This document shows, piece by piece, positions 38,782-47,443 of a stretch of 48,728 nucleotides of DNA (position 1 is the first letter of the stretch; each line of letters opens with the position of its first letter). The DNA is from Janthinobacterium sp. GW456P (lineage in GTDB: Bacteria; Pseudomonadota; Gammaproteobacteria; Burkholderiales; Burkholderiaceae_D), in assembly GCF_002127655.1 (NCBI RefSeq), contig NZ_NEHB01000025.1, positions 47,476 to 96,203 of the forward strand, given 5' to 3'. The notes beneath the pieces were generated by a model. It was not told where the DNA came from and did no database searches. It saw only the letters and a list, made by a program, of their open reading frames with translations. Both the position numbers and the translations under genes were made by a program.

Positions 38782-39764
38782 GTGGGTTTCCATGCAGTGA
38801 GGGCCTGCTGCAGGCGCAGCCAGGCATGTTCGTCGGGGGGCAGGCCCAGGCGGATGCCGTGGGCCGCGTGGCGGAACAGGCGTACCCAGATGCCCGATTC
38901 CGCCATGTGGCGCCAGAACGCTTCGGCGCGTGCTTCTGGCCACCATTGAAACAGCGCCGTGCCGCTGCTGGCGATGCCGTGGCCTGCCAGCAGTTGCTGC
39001 AGGCGGGCGCCTTCGCCGCGCAGGCGCTCGCGCATCGCTTGCTGCCAGCGCGTGTCGTTCAAGGCGGCCAGCGCCACCTGCTGCGCCGGGCCGCTGACGG
39101 TCCAGGGGCCCAGCAGGTCGGCCAGCTGGGCCAGCAGCGCGGGATGGGCGGCGACAAAGCCCAGGCGCAGTCCCGCCAGGCCAAAGAATTTGCCCACCGA
39201 ACGCAGCACGATCAAGCCTGGCCGATGCGTATGGGGACCCAGGCTGGCTTGCGATTCCGTGTCGCCAAACGCTTCATCGACCAGCAGCCAGCCGCCGCGC
39301 GCGGCCAGCCGGGCTGCCCACTCCAGCAGCAGGTCCGGTGCGATGCGTTCGCCCGTGGGATTGTTCGGGTTGCAGACGACCAGCACGTCGCAGTGGTCGA
39401 CGGCATCGGCCAGCTGCGCGTAAGGCACCTGGCGCAAATCGTGGCCGTGCTGGCCCCAGTGGTGCGCATGTTCGGCATACGAGGGCGCGGCCACCGCCAC
39501 GCGCGAGGGGGCGCGCAGCCGGGGCAAGGCCTGGATGGCAGCTTGCGTGCCCGCCACGGGCAGCATGGCTGGCGCGTTGTAATATGCGCAGGCGGCAGCG
39601 GCCAGTGCGGGGTCGGCTTCCGGCAGCCGGTGCCACGCGTTGGCGTCGGGTGCTGGCGCTGCATACCAGTGCGGGTTGATGCCGGTCGACAGGTCGATCC
39701 AGTCTTCCAGGGGCCGGCCGTATTCGCGCGCCGCGTCGCGCAGGTTGCCGCCATGTTCAAGCAA
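38778..39764 (-). CDS. cobD: L-threonine-O-3-phosphate decarboxylase (TTG start)
   Basis: This PLP enzyme of the aminotransferase I/II fold decarboxylates threonine phosphate to (R)-1-amino-2-propanol phosphate for the nucleotide loop of cobalamin (cobD in Salmonella, cobC in Pseudomonas naming). In 328 residues the PLP lysine is Lys192 in [14 protein letters not shown], with [10 protein letters not shown] and the aspartate in LVDEAFGD upstream. The start is read as TTG 39764, four bases after AAGGAAAG, because [11 protein letters not shown] is the family N-terminus and no ATG fits. It overlaps the cbiB end by eight bases. Confidence 0.9.
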   Translation of the reverse strand: MLEHGGNLRDAAREYGRPLEDWIDLSTGINPHWYAAPAPDANAWHRLPEADPALAAAACAYYNAPAMLPVAGTQAAIQALPRLRAPSRVAVAAPSYAEHAHHWGQHGHDLRQVPYAQLADAVDHCDVLVVCNPNNPTGERIAPDLLLEWAARLAARGGWLLVDEAFGDTESQASLGPHTHRPGLIVLRSVGKFFGLAGLRLGFVAAHPALLAQLADLLGPWTVSGPAQQVALAALNDTRWQQAMRERLRGEGARLQQLLAGHGIASSGTALFQWWPEARAEAFWRHMAESGIWVRLFRHAAHGIRLGLPPDEHAWLRLQQALTAWKPT

Positions 39765-40710
39765 GGTACTTTCCTTTCAGGTAAGACAGGCCCGCCAGCA
39801 GCGCCGCCCAGACCAGCCACAAGACGGCCGTTTCGGCGACGAGGCGCCAGGCGCGGTCGATGTCGCGCGCTTCGGCGGGACGGCCGGCACCCAGTGGAGG
39901 GCGGCGTTCCAGCTCGCCGTCGTAGATGGCGTCGCCACCGAGGGCCAGGCCCAGGGCGCCGGCGCCGCTGGCCATCACGGGCCCCGCGTTCGGGCTGCCC
40001 CAGACGGGGGCCTGGGTGCGCCAGCAGTGCCAGGCGTTTTTTTTGTCCGCCATGCTCTTGCCCAGCAAGACATAGGACAGGGCCGTCAGGCGCGCTGGCA
40101 GGTAATTGAGGATGTCGTCGATGCGCGCGGCGCAGCAGCCGAACCAGTCGTAGCGTTCGTTGCGGTAGCCCCACATGGCGTCGAGGGTATTCGCCAGCCT
40201 GAAGAGCACGGCGCCGGGGCCGCCCGCCACGGCAAACCAGAACAGGGTGCCGAAGACGGCGTCGTTGCCGTTTTCCAGCAGGGACTCCGTGCTGGCCTTG
40301 GCCAGGCTGGCCGCATCGGCATTGTTGGTATCGCGGCTGACGATGCGCGCCGTCAGCAGGCGCGCGTTGTGCAGGTCATCGATGGCCAGGGCGTCGGCGA
40401 TCGGCTGGTTGTGGTCGCGCAGGCTGCGCAAGCCCAGGCACAGATACAGCAGGAAGGCGTGGAGGGCCGCCCCGGCCAGGCCGCACAGCCACCAGGCCGC
40501 ATAGCTGAGCGGCAGCACGGCCAGCATCCACGCCAGCACGCCGCGTGAAAAACGTCCTCGGCCCCGGTTCAGCAGGCGCTCCAGCGCGCTGGCGAGGCGG
40601 CCAAAACCCACCAGCGGATGCCAGCGGCGCGTCTCGCCCAGCAGCATGTCGAGCAGCACGCCGGCCGTCATCAAGGCGGCCAGCACGGGCAGCGACAGGC
40701 CGCTCAGCAT
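39757..40710 (-). CDS. cbiB: Adenosylcobinamide-phosphate synthase CbiB (membrane)
   Basis: CbiB attaches aminopropanol phosphate to adenosylcobyric acid, making adenosylcobinamide phosphate (cobD in Pseudomonas naming). The 317-residue protein has several hydrophobic helices and the family segments [35 protein letters not shown] and [16 protein letters not shown] 40710 overlaps the cobU end by seven bases and has a GAAAGG site upstream; the longer frame to 40767 lies inside cobU. The neighbours cobU and cobD supply the preceding and following steps. Confidence 0.92.
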   Translation of the reverse strand: MLSGLSLPVLAALMTAGVLLDMLLGETRRWHPLVGFGRLASALERLLNRGRGRFSRGVLAWMLAVLPLSYAAWWLCGLAGAALHAFLLYLCLGLRSLRDHNQPIADALAIDDLHNARLLTARIVSRDTNNADAASLAKASTESLLENGNDAVFGTLFWFAVAGGPGAVLFRLANTLDAMWGYRNERYDWFGCCAARIDDILNYLPARLTALSYVLLGKSMADKKNAWHCWRTQAPVWGSPNAGPVMASGAGALGLALGGDAIYDGELERRPPLGAGRPAEARDIDRAWRLVAETAVLWLVWAALLAGLSYLKGKYLA

Positions 40711-41270
40711 GGGCCGCCTTTCAGGTACAGCGGCAGGCCGGCGGCGACGAAGACAGCCTTGTCGCACACGGCGGCCACGGCCTGGTTCAAGCGACCCGCT
40801 TCATCGGTGAAGCAGCGCGAGATGGCGCCGTAGGGCACGATGCCCATGCCCACTTCGTTCGAGACGAGCACGAGGTCGCAGCCGGTGTCTTCTATTTCGG
40901 CCAGCGCATGCAGCAGGTGCGCGCGCTCGCCGTGGAACAGTGCGGGCAGGACGATGTCGCCCACGTCCGGATACGTCTCGCCGCTGGAAAACATCAAATT
41001 CGTCAGCCACAGGGTCAGGCAGTCGACCAGCAGCAGGCGGCCGGGCCGCGCTTCCCGCAGGATGGCGTCGCCCAGGCGCAGCGGTTCTTCCACGGTCACC
41101 CACTCGGCCGGGCGCTGCGCACGGTGATGCCTGACGCGCGTGGCCATCTCATCGTCTCCCGCCTGCGCGGTGGCGATGTAGATCACTTCCTTGCCGGACT
41201 CGCGGGCAAGCTTTTCCGCATGGGCGCTCTTGCCGGAACGGGCGCCGCCGAAGACCAGGGTGCGCGTCAT
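40704..41270 (-). CDS. cobU: Adenosylcobinamide kinase / adenosylcobinamide-phosphate guanylyltransferase
   Basis: CobU phosphorylates adenosylcobinamide and then transfers GMP to it, giving adenosylcobinamide-GDP. The 188-residue protein has the P-loop GGARSGKS at residues 8-15, [10 protein letters not shown] (the guanylylated histidine is His48 or His49), and [10 protein letters not shown], the guanine-binding signature. ATG 41270 is chosen because it sets the P-loop right behind the start, as in the family; the longer frame runs into btuR. It is seven bases from the btuR stop. Confidence 0.95.
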   Translation of the reverse strand: MTRTLVFGGARSGKSAHAEKLARESGKEVIYIATAQAGDDEMATRVRHHRAQRPAEWVTVEEPLRLGDAILREARPGRLLLVDCLTLWLTNLMFSSGETYPDVGDIVLPALFHGERAHLLHALAEIEDTGCDLVLVSNEVGMGIVPYGAISRCFTDEAGRLNQAVAAVCDKAVFVAAGLPLYLKGGPC

Positions 41271-41277
41271 GGCGCTG

Positions 41278-41910
41278 TTACCACTCGGTGCCGATTTGTG
41301 CGCCGATGCCGGCCGCGTACGCATGCTTGACGACGGCCATTTCGGTGACGGTGTCGGCAATCGCGATCAATTCGTCCGGCGCGCCGCGGCCCGTGATGAC
41401 CACGTGCTGCATGTGCGGGCGCTCGAGCAGGTCGGCGATGACTTTATGCACGTCGAGGTAGTTGTATTTGAGGGCGATATTGAGTTCGTCGAACAGCACC
41501 AGGCCGTAGCTGGGGTCGGCCAGGAAGGTCTTCGCCTGTTCCCATGCCAGTTCGGCTTTTTCGATGTCGCGTTCGCGGTTTTGCGTTTCCCAGGTATAGC
41601 CTTCGCCCATCGCATGGAAACTGATTTCGTCGGGGAAGCGGCGCAGGAATTTTTCTTCGCCCGTGGACATGGCGCCCTTGATGAACTGCACCACGCCTAC
41701 TTTCATGCCGTGGCCCATGGCGCGGATGGCCATGCCGAAGCCGCTCGAACTCTTGCCCTTGCCGTTGCCCGTGTTGACGATGATGATGCCGATTTCCTTG
41801 TCCGCCTTGGCGATGGCCGCATCGATGATGGCCTTTTTTCTCTCCATGCGCACACGGTGGCGTTCGTTGATGGCTGCGGTGTCCGCGTCGATGGTCTTGT
41901 TGTCGCTCAT
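41278..41910 (-). CDS. btuR: Corrinoid adenosyltransferase, CobA/BtuR type
   Basis: This enzyme adds the 5'-deoxyadenosyl group from ATP to cob(I)alamin and precursors, needed both in salvage and synthesis. The 210-residue protein has the inverted P-loop TGNGKGKSSS at residues 47-56, ALKYNYLDVHKVIADLLERP further on and VITGRGAPDELI, all typical of the CobA/BtuR/CobO family and unlike PduO. It starts one base after the btuD stop and is in the middle of the operon. Confidence 0.95.
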   Translation of the reverse strand: MSDNKTIDADTAAINERHRVRMERKKAIIDAAIAKADKEIGIIIVNTGNGKGKSSSGFGMAIRAMGHGMKVGVVQFIKGAMSTGEEKFLRRFPDEISFHAMGEGYTWETQNRERDIEKAELAWEQAKTFLADPSYGLVLFDELNIALKYNYLDVHKVIADLLERPHMQHVVITGRGAPDELIAIADTVTEMAVVKHAYAAGIGAQIGTEW

Positions 41911-41911
41911 G

Positions 41912-42679
41912 TCAGTCCTCTTTCGGTATGAATATCTTGCGTTTGCCGTGATCGATGATCTCGATAGGGTGCCCCAGGTAGTCGCCCAGGATGGAGGCTT
42001 GCATCACGTCGGCCACGGGGCCGGCCAGCCAGCCGCCGTCGCCCATCAGCAGCAGCGCATGGGTCGAGACGCTGTGCGCCAGGTTCAGGTCATGCCCCAC
42101 CATGACCACGGTTTTATTCTGTTCACGGCACAGCTTGGCCAGCAGGCCCATGACGCTGACCTGGTGCGCCAGGTCCAGCGCGTTGGCCGGTTCGTCCAGC
42201 AGCAGCAAGGGCGTATCTTGCGCCAGCATGGCGGCGATCGCCACGCGCTGGCGTTCGCCGCCGGACAGGCTGCGCACGTCGCGCTCGGCCAGGTGTTCCA
42301 CTTCCATCGAGGCCAGTGCCGCCAGGGCGATGCGCTGGTCATCGCTGCCTTCCCAGTAGTGGTTGTCGTGATATGGGTGGCGCGCCGACAGCACGGTTTC
42401 GATGACGCGGTACGAGAACGCGTCGTGCCGCGCCTGCGCCAGGAAGGCCCGTTCGCGCGCCAGTGCTTCCAGCGGCCAGTCGATCAGGGCACGGCCCTGT
42501 ATCGTCACGTGGCCGGCATCCGGTTCGCGCAAGCCGGCCAGGGTGCGCAGCAAAGTACTCTTGCCGGCGCCGTTGCGGCCGATGACGCTCCAGCATTCGC
42601 CGTCTTTGACCTGCCAGGTGAGGTTGTCCACGAGGGAGCGCGCGCCCGCCTTCAGGCCCAGTTGGTAGGTGCGTATCAT
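41912..42679 (-). CDS. btuD: Cobalamin ABC importer ATPase BtuD
   Basis: The 255-residue ATPase has Walker A GRNGAGKST at residues 34-42, the signature LSGGERQR, Walker B LLLLDEPANALD and the switch histidine in MVGHDLNLAHS. Position between btuC and btuR, and in an operon with btuB and btuF, assigns it to B12 uptake rather than to iron-siderophore transport, which uses similar FecE-type ATPases. It begins seven bases after the btuC stop. Confidence 0.93.
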   Translation of the reverse strand: MIRTYQLGLKAGARSLVDNLTWQVKDGECWSVIGRNGAGKSTLLRTLAGLREPDAGHVTIQGRALIDWPLEALARERAFLAQARHDAFSYRVIETVLSARHPYHDNHYWEGSDDQRIALAALASMEVEHLAERDVRSLSGGERQRVAIAAMLAQDTPLLLLDEPANALDLAHQVSVMGLLAKLCREQNKTVVMVGHDLNLAHSVSTHALLLMGDGGWLAGPVADVMQASILGDYLGHPIEIIDHGKRKIFIPKED

Positions 42680-42686
42680 GCTCTTT

Positions 42687-43712
42687 TCATCCCCGGCGCA
42701 ATCGGTGCAATTGGTACAGGAAGACGGGCGCGCCGATCATGGCTGTCACCACGCCGACGGGCAGCTGCAAGGGCGCCAGTACCGTGCGCGCCAGGGTATC
42801 GGCCAGCACCAGGAAGGTGCCGCCGGCCAGCACGGCGGCCGGGATCAGCAGGCGGTGATCGGGGCCGCAGGCAAAGCGCAGCGCATGCGGCACGATCAGG
42901 CCGACGAAGCCCACGCTGCCGGCGCTGGTGACGGCGCTGGCAGTGAGCAGGCCGGAACAGAAGAACAGTCCCTTGCGCAGCGCGCCCACGCGCACGCCCA
43001 GTGTGCTGGCCGCTTCCGCGTGCAGGGCCATGACGTTGAGCGAGCGAGCGCAGCGCAGGGCAAAGACCAGGGCGCCGGCCAAAACCAGCCAAGGCATCAG
43101 CCGCGCGGGTGCGCCGGACAGGTCGCCGATCATCCAGAACACCATGCTGCGCAAGCGGCTTTCAGGCGCGATGGACAGCATCAGGGTGACGATGGCCATG
43201 CAGGCCGAGGCCAGGATCACGCCCGTCAGCAGCAACAGCGAGGCGCCGCCCTCGGCCGCCGTGCCGCCGCGCAGGTCGCGCCGGGCAAAGAAGTACAGCA
43301 GCATCGACACGCCGACGGCGCCGGCAAAGGCGGCGGCATCGACCACCCACAGCGCGCACATGAACAGCAACGCCGCCAGCGCACCGACGGAGGCGCCGGC
43401 GGAAATGCCCAGCACATACGGGTCTGCCAGCGGGTTGCGCAGCAGCGCCTGCATCATCAGGCCGGCCAAGGAGAGCGCCGCGCCGGTGACAAAGGCGGTC
43501 AGCGCGCGGCCCAGGCGCAGGTCGAGCAGGGTGTCGGCGAGGGTGTCGGTCTTGCCCTGTACGACATGGAGCAGGGCGGAAGGCAGGTCGGCGAGCGGGA
43601 TCGCGATCGAACCGATCATGCCGGAGAAAATCAGGCTGGCAATCGCGCACACGACCAGCACCGTCAGGATCACGGTAGCGCGGTGGCGCATATTGCGGAA
43701 AAATGGGTGCAT
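42687..43712 (-). CDS. btuC: Cobalamin ABC importer permease BtuC (FecCD family)
   Basis: The 341-residue inner-membrane permease has nine to ten hydrophobic helices. ALLRNPLADPYVLGISAGAS and the following SVGALAALL match the FecCD permease family; GSVGFVGLIVPHALRF is the coupling-helix region contacting BtuD. ATG 43712 has AAGG six bases upstream; further in-frame starts up to 43763 would fall in the hairpin that separates btuC from btuB. Substrate is assigned from the operon and riboswitch. Confidence 0.92.
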   Translation of the reverse strand: MHPFFRNMRHRATVILTVLVVCAIASLIFSGMIGSIAIPLADLPSALLHVVQGKTDTLADTLLDLRLGRALTAFVTGAALSLAGLMMQALLRNPLADPYVLGISAGASVGALAALLFMCALWVVDAAAFAGAVGVSMLLYFFARRDLRGGTAAEGGASLLLLTGVILASACMAIVTLMLSIAPESRLRSMVFWMIGDLSGAPARLMPWLVLAGALVFALRCARSLNVMALHAEAASTLGVRVGALRKGLFFCSGLLTASAVTSAGSVGFVGLIVPHALRFACGPDHRLLIPAAVLAGGTFLVLADTLARTVLAPLQLPVGVVTAMIGAPVFLYQLHRLRRG

Positions 43713-43739
43713 GTACTGCCTTAAAATCGGGAACCGCAT

Positions 43740-43772
43740 CTGCGGGCGATGGCGGCATGCCATCGCCCGCAG
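43740..43772 (-). repeat. Perfect 14-bp intercistronic hairpin between btuB and btuC
   Basis: CTGCGGGCGATGGC and GCCATCGCCCGCAG pair perfectly around a five-base loop in the 80-base gap. On the transcript it is followed by ATGCGGTTCCCGATTTT, so there is no immediate U tract. It may act as an mRNA-end stabiliser or partial terminator that lets btuB be expressed more than the downstream genes. Confidence 0.75.
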
Positions 43773-43792
43773 CTTACATCATTACTATCTGC

Positions 43793-45658
43793 TTATTTCG
43801 AGCCGTAACGCAGGCCGACGAAGAACTTGGAGCCAGCGGTATTGTAGTTACGGGCCAGTTCATATTTCTTGTCAGTGATATTGTTCCAGCGCGCCAGCAC
43901 CGACCAGTCCTGCGCCACTTGATAGGTGGCGAACAGGTTGACCAGGCCATAACCGCCAAGGCTGGTCGTGTTGGCAGGATTTTCAAAACGCTTGCCCGAC
44001 AATTGCCATTCGGCGCCCGTGTTCAGTTGGCCGATGCTGTAGTCAGCCGCAAAGTTGGCATGACGCTTGGCGCGGCGCACCAGCGATTTGTCCAGGGTTT
44101 GATCGCGCGGATCTTGCAGGTCGATATTGCCGCTGAGGCCAAAGTCGCCGAACTTGCGGCGGCCAGTCAGGGTGATGCCTTCCAGCAATGCCTTGTTGAC
44201 GTTGTAGGCGCAGCCGTACGGATGCGTGGCCACTTCAACCGGGCAGGTGTCCGCATAGATCAGCAGATCGGTGACGCGATTGTGATAGTACACGGCGCTC
44301 AGCTGTGTCTTGCCATCGTCATAGCGCAGGCCGACTTCAGCATTGCGGCCTTTTTCGGGACGGTTGCTGGCGATGCCGTAACCTGGGTAATACAGTTCAT
44401 TGTAGGTAGGCTGGCGGAAGCTGGTGCCATAACTGGCGGTGGCGCGCAAGGCATTATTGATCTGGTAGCCGTAACCCAGGCTGCCTGTGTTGGTCGAACC
44501 GGTTTCCGACATCTTGTCGCGGCGCAGGCTGCCGCTGAGCAGGTGCTGGTCGCGCTTCATGGTGTAGGAAGCTGCCAGCGACTTGGTGTCGCGGGCACGA
44601 TTCAAGATTGGCTTGGCGCTGGAGACGACTTCTTCCTTGCGGTAGCTGGCCAGCAATTGCAGCGTATCGGCGCCGATGGCGATGTCATTTTGCCAATCGA
44701 ACGTCGATTGCTTGGTTTCCAGATGGCTTTTGCCGGCCGTGCCCGCAGCGGTGTCCTCGTTGGCCTTGTCGCGTGCTTCGGCAACTTGTACCTTGCTGTG
44801 CCAGCCTTGAACGAATTCATTGTTCATGAATACGCCGATGTTTTCCAGCTTTTGATTGCTGCGCGTGTCATAGCCAAGGCCGTCGTCGTACTGGGCTTCC
44901 AGCTTGCTGTTCATGAATACCAGGCCCAGATCATGTCCCTTGGCCAATTGGAAGCCAACCTGGCCAGTGACGCTTTTCTTGTCGTAGCCGTCTTTGTCTG
45001 CGTTGTAAGAGAAATTGCCTGGTTTGGTGGCCGAAAAACCGTCGCTTTTTTCCTTGCTGACATTCAACGAGTAGCTCAGGCTGTTGTAGCCACCGCTTGC
45101 TCCTGAAACGCTGGCATCATATTGGCGCGTGGCATCGCTGCCAAAGCCGACCGATGCGCCAACCACGGGCGCGCCGCTGCCTTTTTTGGTGAAAATCTGG
45201 ATGACGCCACCGATGGCATCGGCGCCGTACAGGGTGCTCAATGGACCGTAGACGATCTCGATGCGGTCGATATTTGCCAGTGGAACCGGGCTCCAGTTGG
45301 CGGTGCCCAATGTCGAGGAACCGATGCGTACGCCATCCACCAGAACGATATTCTGGGTGCTGTTTGCGCCACGGATGTACACCGATGCCGCTGTGCCTGC
45401 ACCGCCATTGCGGACGACTTCGATGCCACGTTGTTTTTGCAGCAACTCAGTAACCGATCCCGCACCCGAACGCGCGATCTCTTCGCTGGTGATGATGGCC
45501 GTATTGGCCAGCAATTCGCTGGTTTTTTGCGGTGTGCGGGTTGCGGTAACGATCACCGGATCGAAGGTGTCGGGTGTGGTCTGGGCGAAAGCGGCAGGCG
45601 CGGCAATGGCTAGCGCGAGCGACGTGAGCGTCGCGCGGCGGGAAACAGCATGGGTCAT
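43793..45658 (-). CDS. btuB: TonB-dependent outer-membrane cobalamin receptor BtuB
   Basis: BtuB moves cobalamin across the outer membrane using TonB. The 621-residue protein has a signal peptide (about residues 1-25, ending PAAFA), a TonB box region DTFDPVIVTATRTPQ, a plug domain with SEEIARSGAGSVTELLQK and VDGVRIGSSTLG, then a beta-barrel of about 22 strands. The barrel ends GLRYGSK instead of the usual terminal aromatic residue. ATG 45658 is preferred because it begins the signal peptide; an upstream frame runs through the riboswitch. No clear Shine-Dalgarno precedes it, which fits riboswitch-controlled translation. Confidence 0.94.
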   Translation of the reverse strand: MTHAVSRRATLTSLALAIAAPAAFAQTTPDTFDPVIVTATRTPQKTSELLANTAIITSEEIARSGAGSVTELLQKQRGIEVVRNGGAGTAASVYIRGANSTQNIVLVDGVRIGSSTLGTANWSPVPLANIDRIEIVYGPLSTLYGADAIGGVIQIFTKKGSGAPVVGASVGFGSDATRQYDASVSGASGGYNSLSYSLNVSKEKSDGFSATKPGNFSYNADKDGYDKKSVTGQVGFQLAKGHDLGLVFMNSKLEAQYDDGLGYDTRSNQKLENIGVFMNNEFVQGWHSKVQVAEARDKANEDTAAGTAGKSHLETKQSTFDWQNDIAIGADTLQLLASYRKEEVVSSAKPILNRARDTKSLAASYTMKRDQHLLSGSLRRDKMSETGSTNTGSLGYGYQINNALRATASYGTSFRQPTYNELYYPGYGIASNRPEKGRNAEVGLRYDDGKTQLSAVYYHNRVTDLLIYADTCPVEVATHPYGCAYNVNKALLEGITLTGRRKFGDFGLSGNIDLQDPRDQTLDKSLVRRAKRHANFAADYSIGQLNTGAEWQLSGKRFENPANTTSLGGYGLVNLFATYQVAQDWSVLARWNNITDKKYELARNYNTAGSKFFVGLRYGSK

Positions 45659-45737
45659 GATAATTTTCAGTAAGTAATATGCAACCAGCCGACGTCCCCG
45701 TAGGCCAGATTGAACAGAAGTGGGAACTGAAGATGAC

Positions 45738-45785
45738 GATCGAAGATGGCCATGGGCCATTCGGATCGCGAACATCCCCGTTCGC
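45738..45785 (-). promoter_or_regulatory. Hairpins in the riboswitch expression platform
   Basis: Between aptamer and btuB the leader contains GCGAAC-ATCCCC-GTTCGC (45768-45785, 6-bp stem), and next to it an imperfect long stem built on GATCGAA/TTCGGATC with a perfect ATGGCC/GGCCAT core around 45738-45768. Neither ends in a T tract, so control is more likely translational or Rho-linked than by an intrinsic terminator. The assignment as switching elements is inference. Confidence 0.4.
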
Positions 45786-45794
45786 ACACTTCCA

Positions 45795-46012
45795 CCTGTC
45801 CTGGCCGGTATCCGGGCTGGCAAGTACGGCTATCCCACCTTCCCATGCTCGATGATTGCAAGCACAGTGGTTGTCAGAGATAGCTTGTCGTCCGCTTCCT
45901 GTAGGCCGGGGCGACACTTGCTTACCGTTGCGGGGGCAGCACACGTTCGCCGCGAGCGCGGCATCGTGTTTCCCGTTTAACTGCGCTCATGGACATGAAC
46001 GCGGGCACCAAA
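45795..46012 (-). promoter_or_regulatory. Cobalamin riboswitch (AdoCbl class) upstream of btuB
   Basis: Read on the - strand, the leader contains, in the proper order, GGTGCC (near 46003-46010), AAACGGGAAACACG (around 45965-45978), GTGCTGCCCCCGCAAC (45927-45942), the GGGAAGGTGG element (near 45837-45846) and the B12 box AGCCCGGATACCGGCC (45803-45818). These are the conserved core elements of the cobalamin riboswitch. With cobalamin bound it should reduce expression of btuB and the genes after it. It lies 137 bases before the btuB ATG. Boundaries are approximate. Confidence 0.93.
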
Positions 46013-46020
46013 ACCCCGCC

Positions 46021-46049
46021 ATTATACGTGCAGCAGGCTTAGACTGAAA
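46021..46049 (-). promoter_or_regulatory. Promoter candidate for the riboswitch-btuB transcript
   Basis: On the - strand a perfect TATAAT (46021-46026) lies about ten bases before the aptamer. The -35 at 17-base spacing is poor (TTTCAG, 46044-46049). It sits between the cobC stop and the riboswitch. Confidence 0.5.
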
Positions 46050-46071
46050 TGGCTGGCTGGTCTATTCGATA

Positions 46072-46626
46072 TCAGAAATCGACGACGACGGTCGCACCGT
46101 AGGCGATTTTGTGGGCGGATCGGGCGGCCAGTAGGGCGGCTTCCTCCAATGGCAGCCCCGTTTGCAGTGCCGACAACAGGCGGATGGTGCCCGCATGGCA
46201 GATGATGACCGCCGTTGCGTGTTGTTCGCGCAACAGATCGCCTAAAAACGCATCGACGCGGGCAGCCATCGCCAGCACGTTCTCGCCGCCGCCGGGGCGG
46301 TACCAGGCCAGGTCGGCGGCCCAGGCATCGATGTCCGCGCGCGCAATCGCGTGCCAGGGCTGCATTTCCCAGGTGCCGAAATCCATTTCGGCCAGCCGGG
46401 CATCAAAGTGCAATTCGCTCGCGGGCAGATCCTGCGCCAGGGCCGTCGCCAGGCCGGCGCAGCGGCGCAGCGGACTGGCATAGAGCGGCATGCCGGCCGG
46501 CAGCGTCGCTTGCAGGCTGGCGCGCACCGCGGCCATTTCGTGCGCCGCCACCGCCACGTCGCTGCGGCCATAGCAGGTGCCGGTGGTGACTTGCGGCGCG
46601 GGGTGGCGGACGAGGATCAGGCGCAT
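46072..46626 (-). CDS. cobC: Alpha-ribazole-5'-phosphate phosphatase, histidine phosphatase family
   Basis: This phosphatase removes the 5' phosphate from alpha-ribazole phosphate or adenosylcobalamin phosphate in the last step of nucleotide-loop assembly. In 184 residues LILVRHPAP carries the catalytic histidine (RHP in place of the more common RHG), SPLRRCAGLATALA and the acid region LAEMDFGTWEMQPW follow, and CHAGTIRLL gives the second histidine. It starts six bases after the cobS stop. It could be a general phosphoglycerate-mutase-like enzyme, but its place after cobT-cobS fixes the assignment. Confidence 0.9.
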   Translation of the reverse strand: MRLILVRHPAPQVTTGTCYGRSDVAVAAHEMAAVRASLQATLPAGMPLYASPLRRCAGLATALAQDLPASELHFDARLAEMDFGTWEMQPWHAIARADIDAWAADLAWYRPGGGENVLAMAARVDAFLGDLLREQHATAVIICHAGTIRLLSALQTGLPLEEAALLAARSAHKIAYGATVVVDF

Positions 46627-46632
46627 GCTTGT

Positions 46633-47439
46633 TTAGTAGAAGCGCAATGGAGGTTGAAAACTCGACAGGATGGCAAGGTAAATCGCCACTTCCGCCACCT
46701 GCTGCACGGCGCCCAGGCAGTCGCCCGTGTAGCCTTGCAGGCGGCGCTGGCATTTGCGGCCCAGCCAGAATGCGGCAGCTGCCGCCGCCACGATGGCAAG
46801 GGCCAGCGCCGCCCAGTCAAATATTCCCAGCAGTCCGCAGGCGATGGCAGGCAGCAGGGCGCAGCCGGCGGCGATGAGGAATTCAGTGGTGCTCATTTCC
46901 TGGGCCATCGGCTTGGACTTGCCTTCATCGCGCGCATAGTCCATGAACCGGATCAGCGAGACGGCGGCCAGGCGCGAGAGCGGATGGGCGATGAACAGCG
47001 CCGCCACGACGACGGCGGGCGGCAGCGAGACGAGTGCCACACATTTGACGGCCAGCAGGCAGACGATGCCGATGGCGCCATACGCGCCGATGCGCGAATC
47101 CTTCATGATTTCCAGCACCCGCTCGCGCGTCAAACCGCCGCCGAAGCCGTCGCACATGTCGGCAAAACCGTCTTCATGGAAGGCGCCCGTCAGGTAGATG
47201 CCGGCGGCGACGGCCAGCAGCACGGCCACCGCCGACGGCAGCAGCCAGCTGGCCAGCAGATACACGGCGCCGCAAATCGCCGCCACCACCACGCCCACCA
47301 GGGGAAAGTAGCGCGAGGCGTGCTGCAGCCAGGCCGGCTCGAAACCCACCCAGCGGGGTATGGGCAGGCGCGTGAAGAATTGCAGCGCGATGAAGAAGAG
47401 GCGGCACTGATGGACTGCGGCGGAAACGGGATTGAGCAT
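46633..47439 (-). CDS. cobS: Adenosylcobalamin(-phosphate) synthase CobS
   Basis: CobS, an inner-membrane enzyme, joins adenosylcobinamide-GDP with alpha-ribazole (phosphate). The 268-residue protein has several hydrophobic helices and the family motif FHEDGFADMCDGFGGG, with the acidic residues that bind Mg, plus FFTRLPIP near the N-terminus. ATG 47439 lies four bases after the cobT stop; a longer frame runs into cobT. It is in the middle of a cobT-cobS-cobC operon. Confidence 0.95.
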   Translation of the reverse strand: MLNPVSAAVHQCRLFFIALQFFTRLPIPRWVGFEPAWLQHASRYFPLVGVVVAAICGAVYLLASWLLPSAVAVLLAVAAGIYLTGAFHEDGFADMCDGFGGGLTRERVLEIMKDSRIGAYGAIGIVCLLAVKCVALVSLPPAVVVAALFIAHPLSRLAAVSLIRFMDYARDEGKSKPMAQEMSTTEFLIAAGCALLPAIACGLLGIFDWAALALAIVAAAAAAFWLGRKCQRRLQGYTGDCLGAVQQVAEVAIYLAILSSFQPPLRFY

Positions 47440-47443
47440 CGTC

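Noticed and set aside
38736..40109. A 457-codon + strand frame across cobD and cbiB
   Set aside because: Antisense to two genes with catalytic motifs; low-complexity Arg/Gly/Ala content.
45659..45823. N-terminal extension of btuB through the leader
   Set aside because: It would overlap the riboswitch B12 box and place residues before an intact signal peptide.
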